DNA of 64,000 nt from Chalciporus piperatus (taxonomy: Eukaryota > Basidiomycota > Agaricomycetes > Boletales > Boletaceae). The notes under the pieces are model-generated. The model was not told where the DNA came from, made no database searches, and saw nothing but the letters and a program-made list of their open reading frames with translations. The stretch is taken from NCBI GenBank assembly GCA_038093975.1, contig JBBPTG010000009.1:343886-407885 (forward strand), written 5' to 3'. This document shows, one piece after another, positions 1 through 11,311 of the stretch. The translations under genes and the position numbers were made by a program. Position 1 is the stretch's first letter, and each line of letters begins with the position of its first letter.

Positions 1-470
1 GTTCAGCGGCTCGGTTGCTAATAAATCGTATAAATTACCGACCATATCAATGTCCAGGTATAACAAAGATTGACCACCCGTGTTGACCATGTTTACCGAA
101 TGCATTCCTTGGGTCAGGTTTGCGTTGAAGAGCGTTTGTTGGAACAGATTATTTCCAGAACCATTGATGCTCGGATAACTCCCACCGTCTACTTGCACGG
201 TGTAAAGCCCATGGTTTGGTCGATTCGCACCATAGATCCAGAGAGCAGATCCGTTGAAGCTGAATTTCGCCGTCCCTTCCGGTGCACTGTTCTTCTGGAA
301 GGTACCCAGATAATAGCTGGCGAAGAAGTCAACTTCACCCACGTTCGATATTTCCGTGGGACACCTTACTCGACGGCATAGCTGTCGTCTTGGGAGGACC
401 CGGGAAGCCAAGTGGCATCATACGTGATGAGGGGGGACTTGTCGTCAATCACGGTGGTGAGCAAAGGCAT
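1..470 (-). CDS. Fungal beta-sandwich (galactose-binding-like) surface protein, 3' part cut off by the window edge
   Basis: Read on the minus strand, two exons (316..1 and 470..370) join across a 53-nt GT-AG intron (317-369). The joined frame reads MPLLTTVIDD, then SYAVDYYLGTF, KFSFNGSALWIYG, GLYTVQVDGG and LYLDIDMV. This order (short N-terminus, aromatic-rich strands, a GxYTVxVDGG hairpin, a closing LDxD strand) matches the extracellular jelly-roll domain of a large basidiomycete family that usually continues into one transmembrane helix and a cytoplasmic tail. The helix and tail lie beyond position 1 and are not seen. The ATG at 470 is the first plausible start; an extra upstream exon is possible because 540-750 contains GTAAG-like donors on this strand. 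Function is unknown for the family; a carbohydrate-binding or cell-surface role is inference only. Confidence 0.65.
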
Positions 471-870
471 CCTTTTTTCATAGAAGAGTGGCTTGAACTG
501 CGGTGGAACAGAAGGCACTTGCCTTCAGGCCGTGGGCCGTGCTTTTGTGGAGCTCCGTGAGGCAATACTACGGCTAACTAAGTTTGGTTAAATTGTCTTA
601 AGCCATTCACCACTGTATCCGAGAGGCTGCACAAGATACCTTGCGTTGCGACTGGTGAACTATTTCGAGATTGTTCGGGGGTATTGCGTGGGGAATGGAA
701 ATGGATGTTGCCTATGTCTAGAACAAATAAACATACTTACGATCGGTTAGATCGTCGTCCTTGATAAATTCACGAGTGTTTGCTGACGCAGCCAGAGGAA
801 AGATCGAATCAGTGTAATGATTGGTGGCTAAGTAAAGTAAATACACCAAGACATCGTTTTACATGCACAG

Positions 871-2828
871 TTAGGAAGGGGGAGCCTCACCACGAGGCTC
901 TTGTTGACCCGAGCCTGTGTATGCATTATCTCAACAACCTTGCATCATTACCAATGTAGATTACGTACCTGCGCGCTCTCCGCCTCCACCTCGTCCTCGC
1001 CCTCGCCCGCGTCCTCGACCCCTGCCGCGATTCTCACCATCACCATTATTGCGCCAATCACCATCCATGCGGTTGTTGCGGTTATCTGGGGACGAGCGTT
1101 TGAGAGAGAAGCAGAGAAACGCTCAAAGTCACTTACCACGATCACCACCCCGCTCACCCCGCTCACCACCCCGCTCACCACCCCGGCGGAAGCCACCCCT
1201 GTCACCTCGGAACCCTCCGCGCATGTTGCCGCGCTCACCGCGATGACCTCTCCCGCGTCCGCGACCACCCCGAGAAGTTGGCATGAAACCGTCGTCTTCT
1301 GTCCGGGGTGCAGACCGCTCATCCCCATCCAAAACTGGCGCAGACGAGGGTAGATTCACTTCGATCGCCTGAACTACAGGGGTAGCGGAACCAGAGGGGG
1401 CGAAGGTAGCTTGGAGATTTGCGATTGAGGGGAGGCCTTCTTCACCTACCTCCGCCCAGTCAATGGGTTGAGTTGAGATGCTCTGTGTGAACAATCAGTC
1501 ATTGTAGTGAGTTACGGGAACAAGGCACAGACTTCTGTGGGCTCAACAGTGACATTCTCCGTATCGGTTGGTTCTCCAGTACCGTTCTGTTCTACATCAG
1601 ACTTTTCTACCCATTCAACATTTTGTTCGAATGACGGAGCCTCCAGTTCGCTTGCTTGCATGAAATGGAAACCGCCAGAGACACTCGTGTCTGGGATACC
1701 CGTGACAGGCTCACCCGTGACAGACCCATCGGTCACGGCGGCCTCGGCTTCGACAGTGGGCTCTGGCTCGGCTGGCAAAGGTGTAGGCTCGCGGGGAGGG
1801 TTGAGGAAAGATTGGACAATGTCAAACAGACGGGTATCTAGGAGTAAAGGTGAGTTGGTCGTGTGACCATCCAAATCACATGACGTACATGGTACACCAT
1901 CAAGATCGCCCTCCGCTGATAAGAAACCAGCCAGGACGGCTTGCTTGGTATCGCTTTCTTCTCCAAGAAGGGCGTCGCATGCCGTGAAGATGGCTGTCCC
2001 TTCGGTCTCGTCGAAGTCAAGTGCCACAGAAGGGACACCCCCAGTCGCGAGCATGGAACGCAAACGAAGCAATGTCAATATTGAAGAAGCATTTGCAGCG
2101 TAGGATGTCTGCGAGAGAGAAAGTAAGATAAGAGTTGAACCAGGAGATGAAGACCAACATTTGCGGAGGAAACAGCGTCTTGTACCTTGAGACGCTCTAT
2201 CCGTTCAATTTCCGCGCGTTTCGATACTTGTTCACGACATGCGTCAGCCTCATGGACCTGCAAGTGTGTTTATATTATCCCTGGCGGTGATGTGCGTTAA
2301 TCGTACCTCGATTGCTTTCTTAGTTTCTTCAAGCTCTTTCTGGACGGCTTCAAGAGAAGGAAGGGTCTTGAGTAACCGTTTTTGGTCATCGTTGAGTTTT
2401 TCATGCTCGGTCGACGCGTAGCTTGCAACCCTGGACTACGAGGAGCGACTTGAGACCACAAGCATTTGATGGGGGAAACGGACAAAGAGACGTACTATTT
2501 TCTTGCTCACAGTGCGCATGCGTTTTTGCAGGAGTTCGATTACGGGGCTAGATTTGAGGTTCAGTTCATCATGTGTTGCTGCCTCTGAGGCTGCGACGAG
2601 CTCAAGGGGAGTGTTCGCCTCCTTGAGATCGGTCTCCTCTGGAGCCCTGTCTACCAGTGCGGGGGAGCTGGCATCGGGAAGATTGATAGACCCCTCTGCA
2701 GGTGAACCTGCTGGCAGTGGGGTTTTGCTTTTGTTCCCTGCCTTGCGCTTTTTCCTCTGAGTTTTCGATGCGGCAATCGAAGAAGGAGCACCGGGGATGA
2801 CACGAGCAGCAGTAGTGATATCAGCCAT
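871..2828 (-). CDS. Caprin-like coiled-coil protein with C-terminal RGG/RG tail
   Basis: Seven exons on the minus strand: 2828-2496, 2435-2307, 2257-2186, 2108-1533, 1482-1137, 1085-969 and 914-871, giving about 538 aa. The N-terminus starts MADITTAARVIPGAP and has a lysine-rich patch (TQRKKRKAGNKSK). A predicted coiled coil runs from about residue 90 to 185 (ELLQKRMRTVSKKI, LPSLEAVQKELEETKKAIE, and the segment before LLRLRSMLATGG). The middle is acidic and Pro/Thr/Val-rich. The last 120 residues are an RGG/RG-rich tail split over three exons. This order resembles caprin/SERBP-type RNA-granule proteins, in which RGG boxes bind RNA and are arginine-methylated. I recognise the family as a conserved basidiomycete protein without an assigned function; the RNA-granule role is inferred from architecture. 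The intron at 1483-1532 uses a weak GTCTGT donor, chosen because it alone keeps the frame. Confidence 0.7.
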
Positions 2829-4202
2829 GTTCAGAGGACGACGAGTAGAAGAAGAAAAAGTGTTGAACCCAAGTTGAACGAGGCAAACGAATTTCTTGTA
2901 CAAACAGAGTGCGGCGATGCGAGGGCAATCATAAAGTTCCCACGATATTCACTAGCACATTACACTCGAGGTCAACTACACGTCTAAGTGTGAGAAATAT
3001 TCAAGACATAAGTGCCGGATGTTATAGCCTGTAGACCCACCCGATACTGACCAAATATATGACGGATACACAGCAAATAAATTGCCGATTCATAGAGGAG
3101 ATGCCGAATTATGTATCTCGCCAGTGAAAGTCACCGCCTATCAGACGGATGTGGTGGGTATACTCGGACAATATTGAATCATTATAATGGTCAGTTGCCC
3201 CACTTGAGGCACCCGCCGGATATAGCCAAGATATAGGATGGATATAGGAAGATATAAGACTATCCTATCTGGTTATACAGCTGTTACTCATTGTGTACAG
3301 AGGCATACACAATATCTAGAGTCCTTTATTTCTGCCCAATCCGAGTCCGAGAGCATTCAAGGTATGGTAATGGACTGGTTAATATTGTGTACTACCTAGC
3401 TAAGTACTGTAGATGAGTATGCTACAGTCACGAAGGACTTAGCATTTTTTCGAGGACAGTCCACAACAAACACAAACAACGGCGCCTTTCTCGAATCCTA
3501 CCACGTCGTCTTGACGTTGTCCAAACCGTCAACAAACACGCCTCAAATCATTCAAAAAAACGCTTCAAGTTGCCCAAACACACGTGCAGCATCCATAGAT
3601 GCAAAGACACTGCCCACGCACTATGACCCATTGCCAGCGGCTCGTCGACGCACCCGCGGATCTCAATTCAATCTTCGGAGGTTTTTGCGAGCGCAACCAA
3701 CAAGCAGCATTCCCACCGACGCAGTGCACGGACAGTCCGTGGGGCACTCACCATTGACTTGGGTACCTGTTCGTGCGTAAAGTAAGCCTCTAAAAGCATA
3801 GCTAGCTTGTACATGTACTCCCTATCCACAGTAACTAGCTCGACTCTTTATTCATCTGTAGACTATTGGATCGAATCTAGAATTTGATGGTTTTTTATTC
3901 GAGCATTGCCCGTTCAGTCCATAGGGTAGCATACATTGCATGGGTCGAGATCACCACAGAACCTATGTTCAATCTCGATATACATGCTATACTGGCTTGA
4001 TATCCCAGCTACATCTGAACTTACATTGGCTGGATATTGGCACCCATGCTATATTTGCTGAGAGAATAAATTATTGATGGGATAAGTGCCGGATGTTATA
4101 TCTTAGGTATCCGTCGGATATGGGCCAGATACCCCCCCAACTGAATATCAAACGTATACTTTTCCCGACCAGACGTGTACTCGGAGTACTGGAGTAGGCG
4201 CA
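2829..4202. repeat. Gene-free AT-rich spacer with a direct repeat and scattered GGATAT motifs
   Basis: No convincing gene was found between the caprin-like gene and the BTB gene. A 19-bp sequence, ATAAGTGCCGGATGTTATA, occurs in the same orientation at 3008-3026 and 4082-4100. Around and between the copies, degenerate GGATATAG/CCGGATAT motifs recur (for example 3211-3255, 3975-4060 and 4115-4135). This looks like the remains of a short dispersed repeat family. The 89-codon ORF at 3511-3780 has no recognisable features. Confidence 0.4.
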
Positions 4203-5294
4203 ATGCCCGACGACGACAAAGATCTGCCAGTCAAAAACACAGAGCTATCCTTCCCAGACGGTAACATCGTCGTACTCGCGGGCTCTGTCTACTTCGTCGC
4301 CTATCAAGGTCTTCTAATCAGACACTCTGACGTACTCCAACATCTCATCAACACTATGGACAACCCACTGGTCATTGAAGGTCGTCCTGTCTTGTCGCTA
4401 CCAGAACCCTCAGATGGCATCGCGTGTTTCTTGAAGGCATTATACGACGGCATGTCTGTACATTCCCCCCATCTCTCGCGTGTGCTTTGACGTTCCCTAG
4501 CTCCTTTTTGACGTACGACAAATCCGGTTTCAAGACCGTAGCAAGTCTTCTCCGCGTCCTCACCACCTACAACGTTCACCCCCTCCGGCAAGACGTCTTA
4601 CGTGCTCTCTCCACTTCCTGGCCAACCACCCTCTCCCAGTGGGAGGCCCGTGAATGCAGCGTGAGGACCACAGACGATCTACCACATCCCATGTCGGTGC
4701 CTTCTTATCGCCGGTTCAGGTTCGATACCACTCATTATTCACAGCGAAGTCATAAATTTAGCTAGAGAAATCAACGCTCCGTCTCTCTTGCCCTCCGCCA
4801 TGTACGATCTCTCTCGTTCCACCCCGAGTGCAGCTGCGATAGGCGTCTTCGATCCTCAACTCGGTGACAACATCAGGCTGGGCGAAACCGACCTCCACTG
4901 CGTGCTCCGTGGACGCGAACTTGCCTCGTGTTACTTGTCCACTTTCATCGTCAACGAACTAGAAGGAAGAGTCCCCTCTGCATGGTGCCTGCACCGGAAC
5001 GACCCGCGCTCTTTGGCAAAACGCGCTTGTCAAATCTCAATCGAGGCTATCACATTCGAGCTTCTTCGAGACATCAACGGAATCATCAATCGGCGTACCT
5101 CGGATCCTCTCTTCGCGATGACGGAGGCCGAAGAGATGCAGACAAGGGTCGGCGCTTCTGAAGACCACTCTGCTTCGATGAGGACGTGCGAGGTGTGCCG
5201 CGTGGAGTTCTCTGCCGCGGTTCTTGCCGCCAAAGAAGATTTCTGGTCAAAGTTGCCTCGATGGTTTGGCGTAGATGTTCCTGACTGGAGTTGA
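4203..5294 (+). CDS. BTB/POZ domain protein
   Basis: Three exons (4203-4453, 4501-4692, 4745-5294) give 330 aa. The N-terminus, with FPDGNIVVLAGSVYFVAYQGLL, DVLQHLI, and then PSDGIACFLKALYDGISF, is the typical basidiomycete BTB/POZ pattern (residues about 12-100). It is followed by the family's helical extension: LLRVLTTYNVHPLRQDVLRAL, WPTTLSQWEARE, then INLAREINAPSLLPSAMYDLSR. The C-terminal third carries four cysteines in the arrangement CxxC...C typical of the family. BTB domains mediate dimerisation and can link substrates to Cul3 ubiquitin ligases; no partner can be assigned here. The family is large in Agaricomycetes and mostly uncharacterised. The intron at 4693-4744 is the least certain, because its donor (GTCGGT) is weak and was picked to preserve the frame. 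Confidence 0.8.
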
Positions 5295-5716
5295 GCTCAT
5301 GCCTCGTGGACATGTTATTTGCACCACTCCGATTAGACGGTTATTCATGTACTCTATTCTGGCTGTAATTGTCGTGCATGTATGCGCTCAGATGTCGACT
5401 TGTCACTTGTGTCTCATTCGGTTGGAACACGCGTCGTCGGAAGCGTTTCCACGAGACGCGTTTCACTCGACTCAATCTGAGTGCTGGGAATTCACTGCAC
5501 TGGTGTGTATAGTATCTCGGGGGCGGCGCGTCTCATGAAACTTGACCTAGAAATTTACTCAGCGCGGCCAGGGATAGGCAGCCTTTTATTAAGGTAAGAC
5601 AATCTTCCTACTCTTCCGGGTCCAAGGTCGTTCACTCGTACTCACAGGATTCACAGATCAGGGACTAGTACTCACACTCCACTGAATACGTGCTAAACGT
5701 CGCGTCCGGAACAAGT
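5295..5716 (+). promoter_or_regulatory. Upstream region of SPO11 with two ACGCGT motifs
   Basis: No gene is seen in this 422-bp interval. Two perfect ACGCGT hexamers lie at 5429-5434 and 5456-5461, 21 bp apart, inside a GC-rich patch about 260-290 bp before the SPO11 start. ACGCGT is the core of the MluI cell-cycle box bound by MBF-type APSES factors in ascomycetes. Whether it works here is inference. Confidence 0.3.
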
Positions 5717-7653
5717 ATGGAGCCGGAGAAAGATATCTCAAACCCAGAATTCTCGCAACACGAGAAAGAATTGACTGACGACGAGAGCAACGAGGAAGAT
5801 GATGAGGACAGTTCAATGTAAGCCTCCCTCTGCTCTCTCAGCTATCCCCTCTGAGACTCGGGCGTACCCCGGTCAGTGAGACATTAGAGCGCATTGAGAA
5901 TCTTACGCTTAACATTCTCGAGAAAATTGTTGCATCGCTCAAGAAGACCCAACGCAGCCGGGAGTGTGATAACGCTTCAACGAAATCCCATCGGCAGAAA
6001 GAATGTGGAGTAGAAATACGGATTGCGGACAGACGAAAGGGTCATTCTGCAGGGCAAGTCCTTGTCGTTTTTCTTGCGTCGATCTACAGTTAGCAGTAGG
6101 GGTGCTACACGCATGCTCACATACCCCGGACTCGGAAAGAGCAAGGGACCAAGCTCAAGGCCCATTGGTATGTGAATTACCAATTTTTTATGTAGGCGCT
6201 TGACCTGTTAACCGTCTATTACTCGCAGCTCAGCTCCTTCAAGTCATGAATCTTGCGCACGAAGCCCTCAGTCAGGATCTCTCACTCACTAAACGGTAGG
6301 CGGTATCCTCACCCTTGAGACTAGACAACATATTAACGGAAAAATATCCAGAGATCTCTTCTACAAAGACGTACCGCTTTTCAGGTCACAACAGACCGTA
6401 GACAAAGTGAGTCTGAGCATTGTAATGTAATTACATCTGACTAGGCAAGCTTGTGGATGATCTTGCGGCAACCTTGGAGCTCAACAGGGCAGACTTGAAC
6501 ATCGTACGTGTTCTCCCCGTGATTGTATTCATCATTGAACGCATGTGTGCAGCGAGCTACCTCGAAAGGCCTCGTCTGTGGTAGCGGTTTGGTCATATAT
6601 TTACTGGATGGTCAGACTATATGCGTTAACGATTCCGAGGTACGCAAACGCAGTCTAGCATTCATGATCGTATCCAATACCATGACCACACAATAAGGGT
6701 ACGTTAATTCCAGCTGGAGAGGATATCGAACGGTTCGAACTCGAGTCCGATGTTAAATGGGTCCTCGTCGTTGAAAAAGAGGTAAAGTACCGAAGATCTG
6801 GTTGTGCTGTGGTTGGCCGCTGAGAGGTCTTTTCGATATCCAGGCTGTCTTTCAAACGCTATGCCGCTTACGATTCACCGGGTATCCTGGGTTGCCTGGA
6901 TGTGGTTTAATCATCACGGTAACATGCTTCCACTCCTTTGCGATATCCGGCTCACTTGGCCCTGCAGGGAAAAGGGTACCCAGATATAGCTACTCGGCAC
7001 CTGGTGAAGACTTTGTCAGACAACCTTCCAGACGAGTAAGAAGTCATGATTTTTCTTTACACTCCTGAACGCCTTGCAGTATACCAATATTAGGTTTGGT
7101 CGACGGAGACGCGTACGGCCTAGACATCATTTCAGTGTACAAACAAGGTAGCCAAAGCCTTCGACACGAGAATGAAAAGCTTGCTGCGCATCGTATCCAA
7201 TGGCTTGGGATCCGGGCCTCTGAACTCACAGAGTATGAAGGCTGGTTCATACATCTGGAACATTTGCTTTCTTAAATGTTGTCATAGCCTCGACATTCCT
7301 CTGGATGCGCTCATACCCATCACGAAACACGACGAGAAAAAGGTTAGTGATTTACTCGTGAAGCGATGTATGTTGTCACATCGCTCGCTGTTATAGGCCA
7401 TGTCGATGCTACGACTTGATCTTCCTATGGAATGGAGGCACGCGCTCCGTGTTTATTTTCTGAGATATTATTCAATCCCACTCGCAGACAGGAACTCATG
7501 CGCATTCTCCACACACGAAGGAAGGCGGAGATCGAGATCTTGACTAGTGGAGGATCGGGAAGTCAGGACGGCGTGGAAAACTGTCGAGGAATTCCTTGCC
7601 TTGTGCGTTATCTCAGTCACAGAATTCTTCATTTCATAGAGATGTCTACTTGA
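5717..7653 (+). CDS. SPO11: Spo11 meiotic DNA double-strand-break transesterase (topoisomerase VI A-like)
   Basis: Fourteen exons: 5717-5817, 5877-6040, 6090-6167, 6229-6295, 6352-6406, 6450-6503, 6553-6639, 6698-6781, 6844-6918, 6968-7035, 7080-7232, 7288-7342, 7397-7450 and 7492-7653; 418 aa. The winged-helix (5Y-CAP) domain contains TKRDLFYKDVPLF, whose tyrosine (about residue 141) is the expected nucleophile that attacks the DNA backbone. The Toprim domain shows WVLVVEKEAVFQ (acidic residues 228-230) and ILGLVDGDAYGLDI (Asp286, Asp288), the Mg2+ site. The C-terminus has the family hallmark DALIPITKHDEKK and ends with HTRRKAEIEIL. Spo11 initiates meiotic recombination in the nucleus. All catalytic residues are present, so the gene looks functional. 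It lies 171 bp upstream of the gamma-tubulin complex gene in the same direction. The 41-nt intron at 7451-7491 is the least secure splice. Confidence 0.93.
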
Positions 7654-7824
7654 GGCGGTAATGGATCCAGTTGTTCTGTTCGAACCATCGAACCAGATTG
7701 GTCGTCTTATAGAAGGTTAGGTGTGTTGGGTACCACGCAAATACCCCTGATTCCTGAGGCGCCTAAATGATATTATGTAACATACCCAACTTGTTGATCA
7801 AGGACCTCATCCTACACATGCAAC

Positions 7825-10800
7825 ATGGCTCACGAGATGGTCGCATTACTTCAGGAAGACGAGAAGTTTTCACTTCCCGCACTAGCGGGCATCTCATCGT
7901 ACTTTTCCATACCACGGTTAGATGATAAACCTCAAAATCCCATCGTTCAAAGCATAGACCTGCATAGTCACCACGCGTCTGTGCTACCCCCCACACAATC
8001 TCATACCGCGGATTTGCCCTCAGACCCTGTGGTAAATTCCTCCAATTCTGGCGTCAGCTCGCTGTGGAATGGCATTTCGCACCTTCCTACCCAAGGCACA
8101 GTGCGTATTCTTCTACTGTAGACGCGACGTGGTCCAATGAAGATGTCAGGACCTTTCTGTGTCGTGGGACGCGCATTTGAATGATCGAAATTCTCCTTTT
8201 CTGACTGAACAACCCGCTACTGTCTCGAGTCTTCTACAATCCCGGTTAGTTCTCAGGAATATATCTCGAGATGATTAAGTCGGCATTGTTGAACGTTGAT
8301 TCAGGGCACAGCCTAGCGTGCATTCAACAGCTACGAAGGTCGTTCAACTCTCAGAGAGCGATCCATTTAGTTCTCTACGATTAGTTGTGCTAGGAACTTC
8401 GTCCCCATTATACGTGTGGGACGTCCGCTCACAATCGTTTGTACAAAGGGGTCCGTCTGAGAGATCTCCACCCGACTTGCTGGTCCAAACCAAGCACAAC
8501 TCACTGTCGCGAAGGTTTATTATCCCAACAAGTCTCGTTTACTAGTACTAAACAAGCTTCTAGTCATCTTCAACGCTTCCTTGACCTGGGCACTCTCGTA
8601 CGCCGGCTGGAAATATTAATCCATGATCTTCGTAGAAGGTAGGAAGTCATTATCTATTCTTGATTTCGAAAATGCAGATTTGAAATCGAGACAAGGACGT
8701 ATCAATCCCGTGGTGCACGCCTTTGCACATGGCCTTTCGTCAGTACTGACGCTTATTCGAGACCGTTTGTCGCATGGACCACTTTTCTACACAACCGAAT
8801 CTTCAAATTTCCACTGCCTTGCTACAGTCTGGTTCCACTATGCAGAGCTAGAGCAGCTTGTGATATCTCTTGCTTCGTTGTGTCATAGAGTACGTGCCTT
8901 CCGGATCCATTTTCTCCCAGTCTGCTCGTTCTCATCGTGAAGCTCAGAGCATAGATTCGACTCCTGATAACTTTTCGGAGATTCCAACCTCTCCGGTCGA
9001 TCTGCTGTCCCTTTTGTACGACGCTTTCGAAACGCACGTGGAGCTTCATTCTCCTCGCGACATCACCGCTATCATGGCATACATTCTGACGATCACATCA
9101 AAACCATATATCGGCTCCCTTTGCAAGTTGCTGGCATATGGAGAAGGTCGTCGGCTACGCACCCTCAACCACCAGAAAACCCAAGCCCTGGAACTTACCA
9201 TGCAATTTGAAGGCGAGGAACCAGAGATTACTTTGCTCGAGGAGGACGGTGGGATTGATGCAGACGGTCCCTTCCCGAAATTTATCCTCGCAGATCTGGC
9301 AAGTATCATATCGGTGGCGCACAGGTCACTGAAACTCCTCGAAGCTGCTCAGCCGGAGCACCCAATTTTCTCCACGGACGCCACTCACAAAGATATTTCC
9401 TGGATATGGGCTGAATCAAGCATCAACACCGCATGGAGCAAGCATGATACTGTCCCTCGAGATCCGGTCCTTGAATCACCTCAGATTCCAGAGGCGCTTC
9501 AGGTAGACCTACCACCAGGCGAATACGATCCCGAACTCCAGGATTTCAGAGTCTTTGATTTGGAACCCGGCACTTTTCCATCCCCGGACCGCGACTATCA
9601 AGTTATCCTCGACGAGCTCATGGACAAATTCCCAAAAATACTGCCGAACATAGCACCCAGCCCGTCCCTCCTATGTCAGATCATGTTTACCCCCCTCCAT
9701 ACTCATGCAGCGTCGCTTTCCCGTGCGCTCCTGGAAGTATTCCTGGATCGCTCTTCATTCCTTTGTATCGATTCCCACCTCGAATTGCTTCGCTCTCATA
9801 TGCTGCTCACCTCGCATTCATTCAAGTCGCGACTCACGGCCGCTCTATTCTCCGATGAGGAAGACAGAGTAGACCAGAGTACACAAATGTATAATTTACT
9901 GCGGTACAGGTTAAGAGGTGCAACTCTACCCGAGCAACCTCCCAAAGGTCGCTGGCCAGTGGGGTTAGCTCCCTTGCTGGTGACCAGGGATTCTTGGCCT
10001 CCAGGTGGCTCTGAACTTAGCTTCATCCTCCGAACCGTCATAGTGGATTCCCAACAGGTTGTGCCCTCGAACGCGGACAACGTTGCTTCTAATTCAGAAG
10101 GCTTGCAGCGTGTCGCAGCCGAAGCTGAGTCTCGCTTAGGTTTCGCGATACGAGAGCTTAGTGGTAGAGGACGCGAGCGTTGGCTGGACCCCCTTGGTAA
10201 GTACGCCATCTACAGAATTTTAAAAATCCTCGTTAATCGAAACATCACAGCAATCGAGTACGTTTGATTCACATCGAGGTATCAATGGTATTAACGTGCA
10301 CAGAGCGTTAGATTTCCTGTACCTTGATTACAAGGTCCCACATCCCTTGGATGCGTTGATCCCGACTTCAGCTCTGTCGAAGTATCAAAGAATCTTTGCG
10401 CTCTTGCTTCGCTTGACCCGAGGTTAGTAGCTATCGCTGTTCCTCTTCTATGACTGACAGGTTGGCTTAGTCGAGTGTGCGATCCGTGCCGTCTTCCGCT
10501 TGACACGTAACATGGCGGACCTCCTCTTCCCTACATTCACGTCTTCTCAAAAGTTGCTCCTCCATTTCCGCTTTGTTGCACATTCCTTTCTCACCACACT
10601 ATCGACATACATATACGACACTGCCATCGGGGGTAACTTTGACGCCTTTCTCGCCCGCCTTGCTGCATGTCGCGAAAATCCCGATGGACCGAGTGGGTTT
10701 ACTGACGCATTTGCGCTTGCAGACTGCCACTCGTCTGTTCTCGACGATATCCTCAGTGCTTGCCTGCTGAGGTCATCTCAACGGGCTGCTGGTGACGTTC

Positions 10801-11155
10801 TGCGAGGGAGCTTGGAGATCGTTCTTGAGTTCTGTGTCTTTGTCGGCGATCTGAGGAGTGGTGGGATCCCAGAGTATCGAGCGGCTCCTGTGCTCGAAGA
10901 GCTTTACGTATCGTTCCGCAAGAAGATCTCCACATTGGCAAGTGAAACTTATTTTCTCTCTGGCACGATGATGGCTGACATGGTGTCGCTCAGATAAAGA
11001 TGATGGACACGATATTGGAGAAGGACGGCAAATCATTACAATTGCGTCAGGAGCAATTTCAGGAACACAGGGACCCTCCAGGTGGTGTGGAATCACTCCG
11101 ACATCTCTCAACATGTCTGAATCAGAGCGATTGGTGGATAAAAGTATCGAAATAA
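7825..11155 (+). CDS. Gamma-tubulin complex component (Spc97/Spc98 family, GCP5/6-like)
   Basis: Ten exons: 7825-8100, 8150-8244, 8305-8514, 8564-8638, 8691-8889, 8948-10196, 10251-10257, 10304-10422, 10471-10937 and 10994-11155; 952 aa. The GCP C-terminal domain is clear: ALDFLYLDYKVPHPLDALI, ALSKYQRIFALLLRLTRVE, then LFPTFTSSQKLLLHFRF, and a final LRHLSTCLNQSDWWIK. These grips bind gamma-tubulin, so the protein should help nucleate microtubules at spindle poles. Subfamily GCP5/6 rather than GCP2/3 is judged from length and the divergent N-terminus and is uncertain. Two splicing oddities: a 7-nt exon (10251-10257) needed to keep the frame, and a last intron (10938-10993) that fits only as GC-AG with a GCAAGT donor. 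The gene converges on CDC6, with 156 bp between stop codons. Confidence 0.85.
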
Positions 11156-11311
11156 TATGATTTATATAGTCGTACGCATCGATAATAGTCCTGCTCTGTG
11201 TGTATAAAACTATAAGCATAAATCTAGAAATCCCATCCTGGATAACATGGAGCGTGAACATGAAATGGCTACAAGATAATGGCAATAGTACAATGTGATG
11301 AAAAAAAATTG

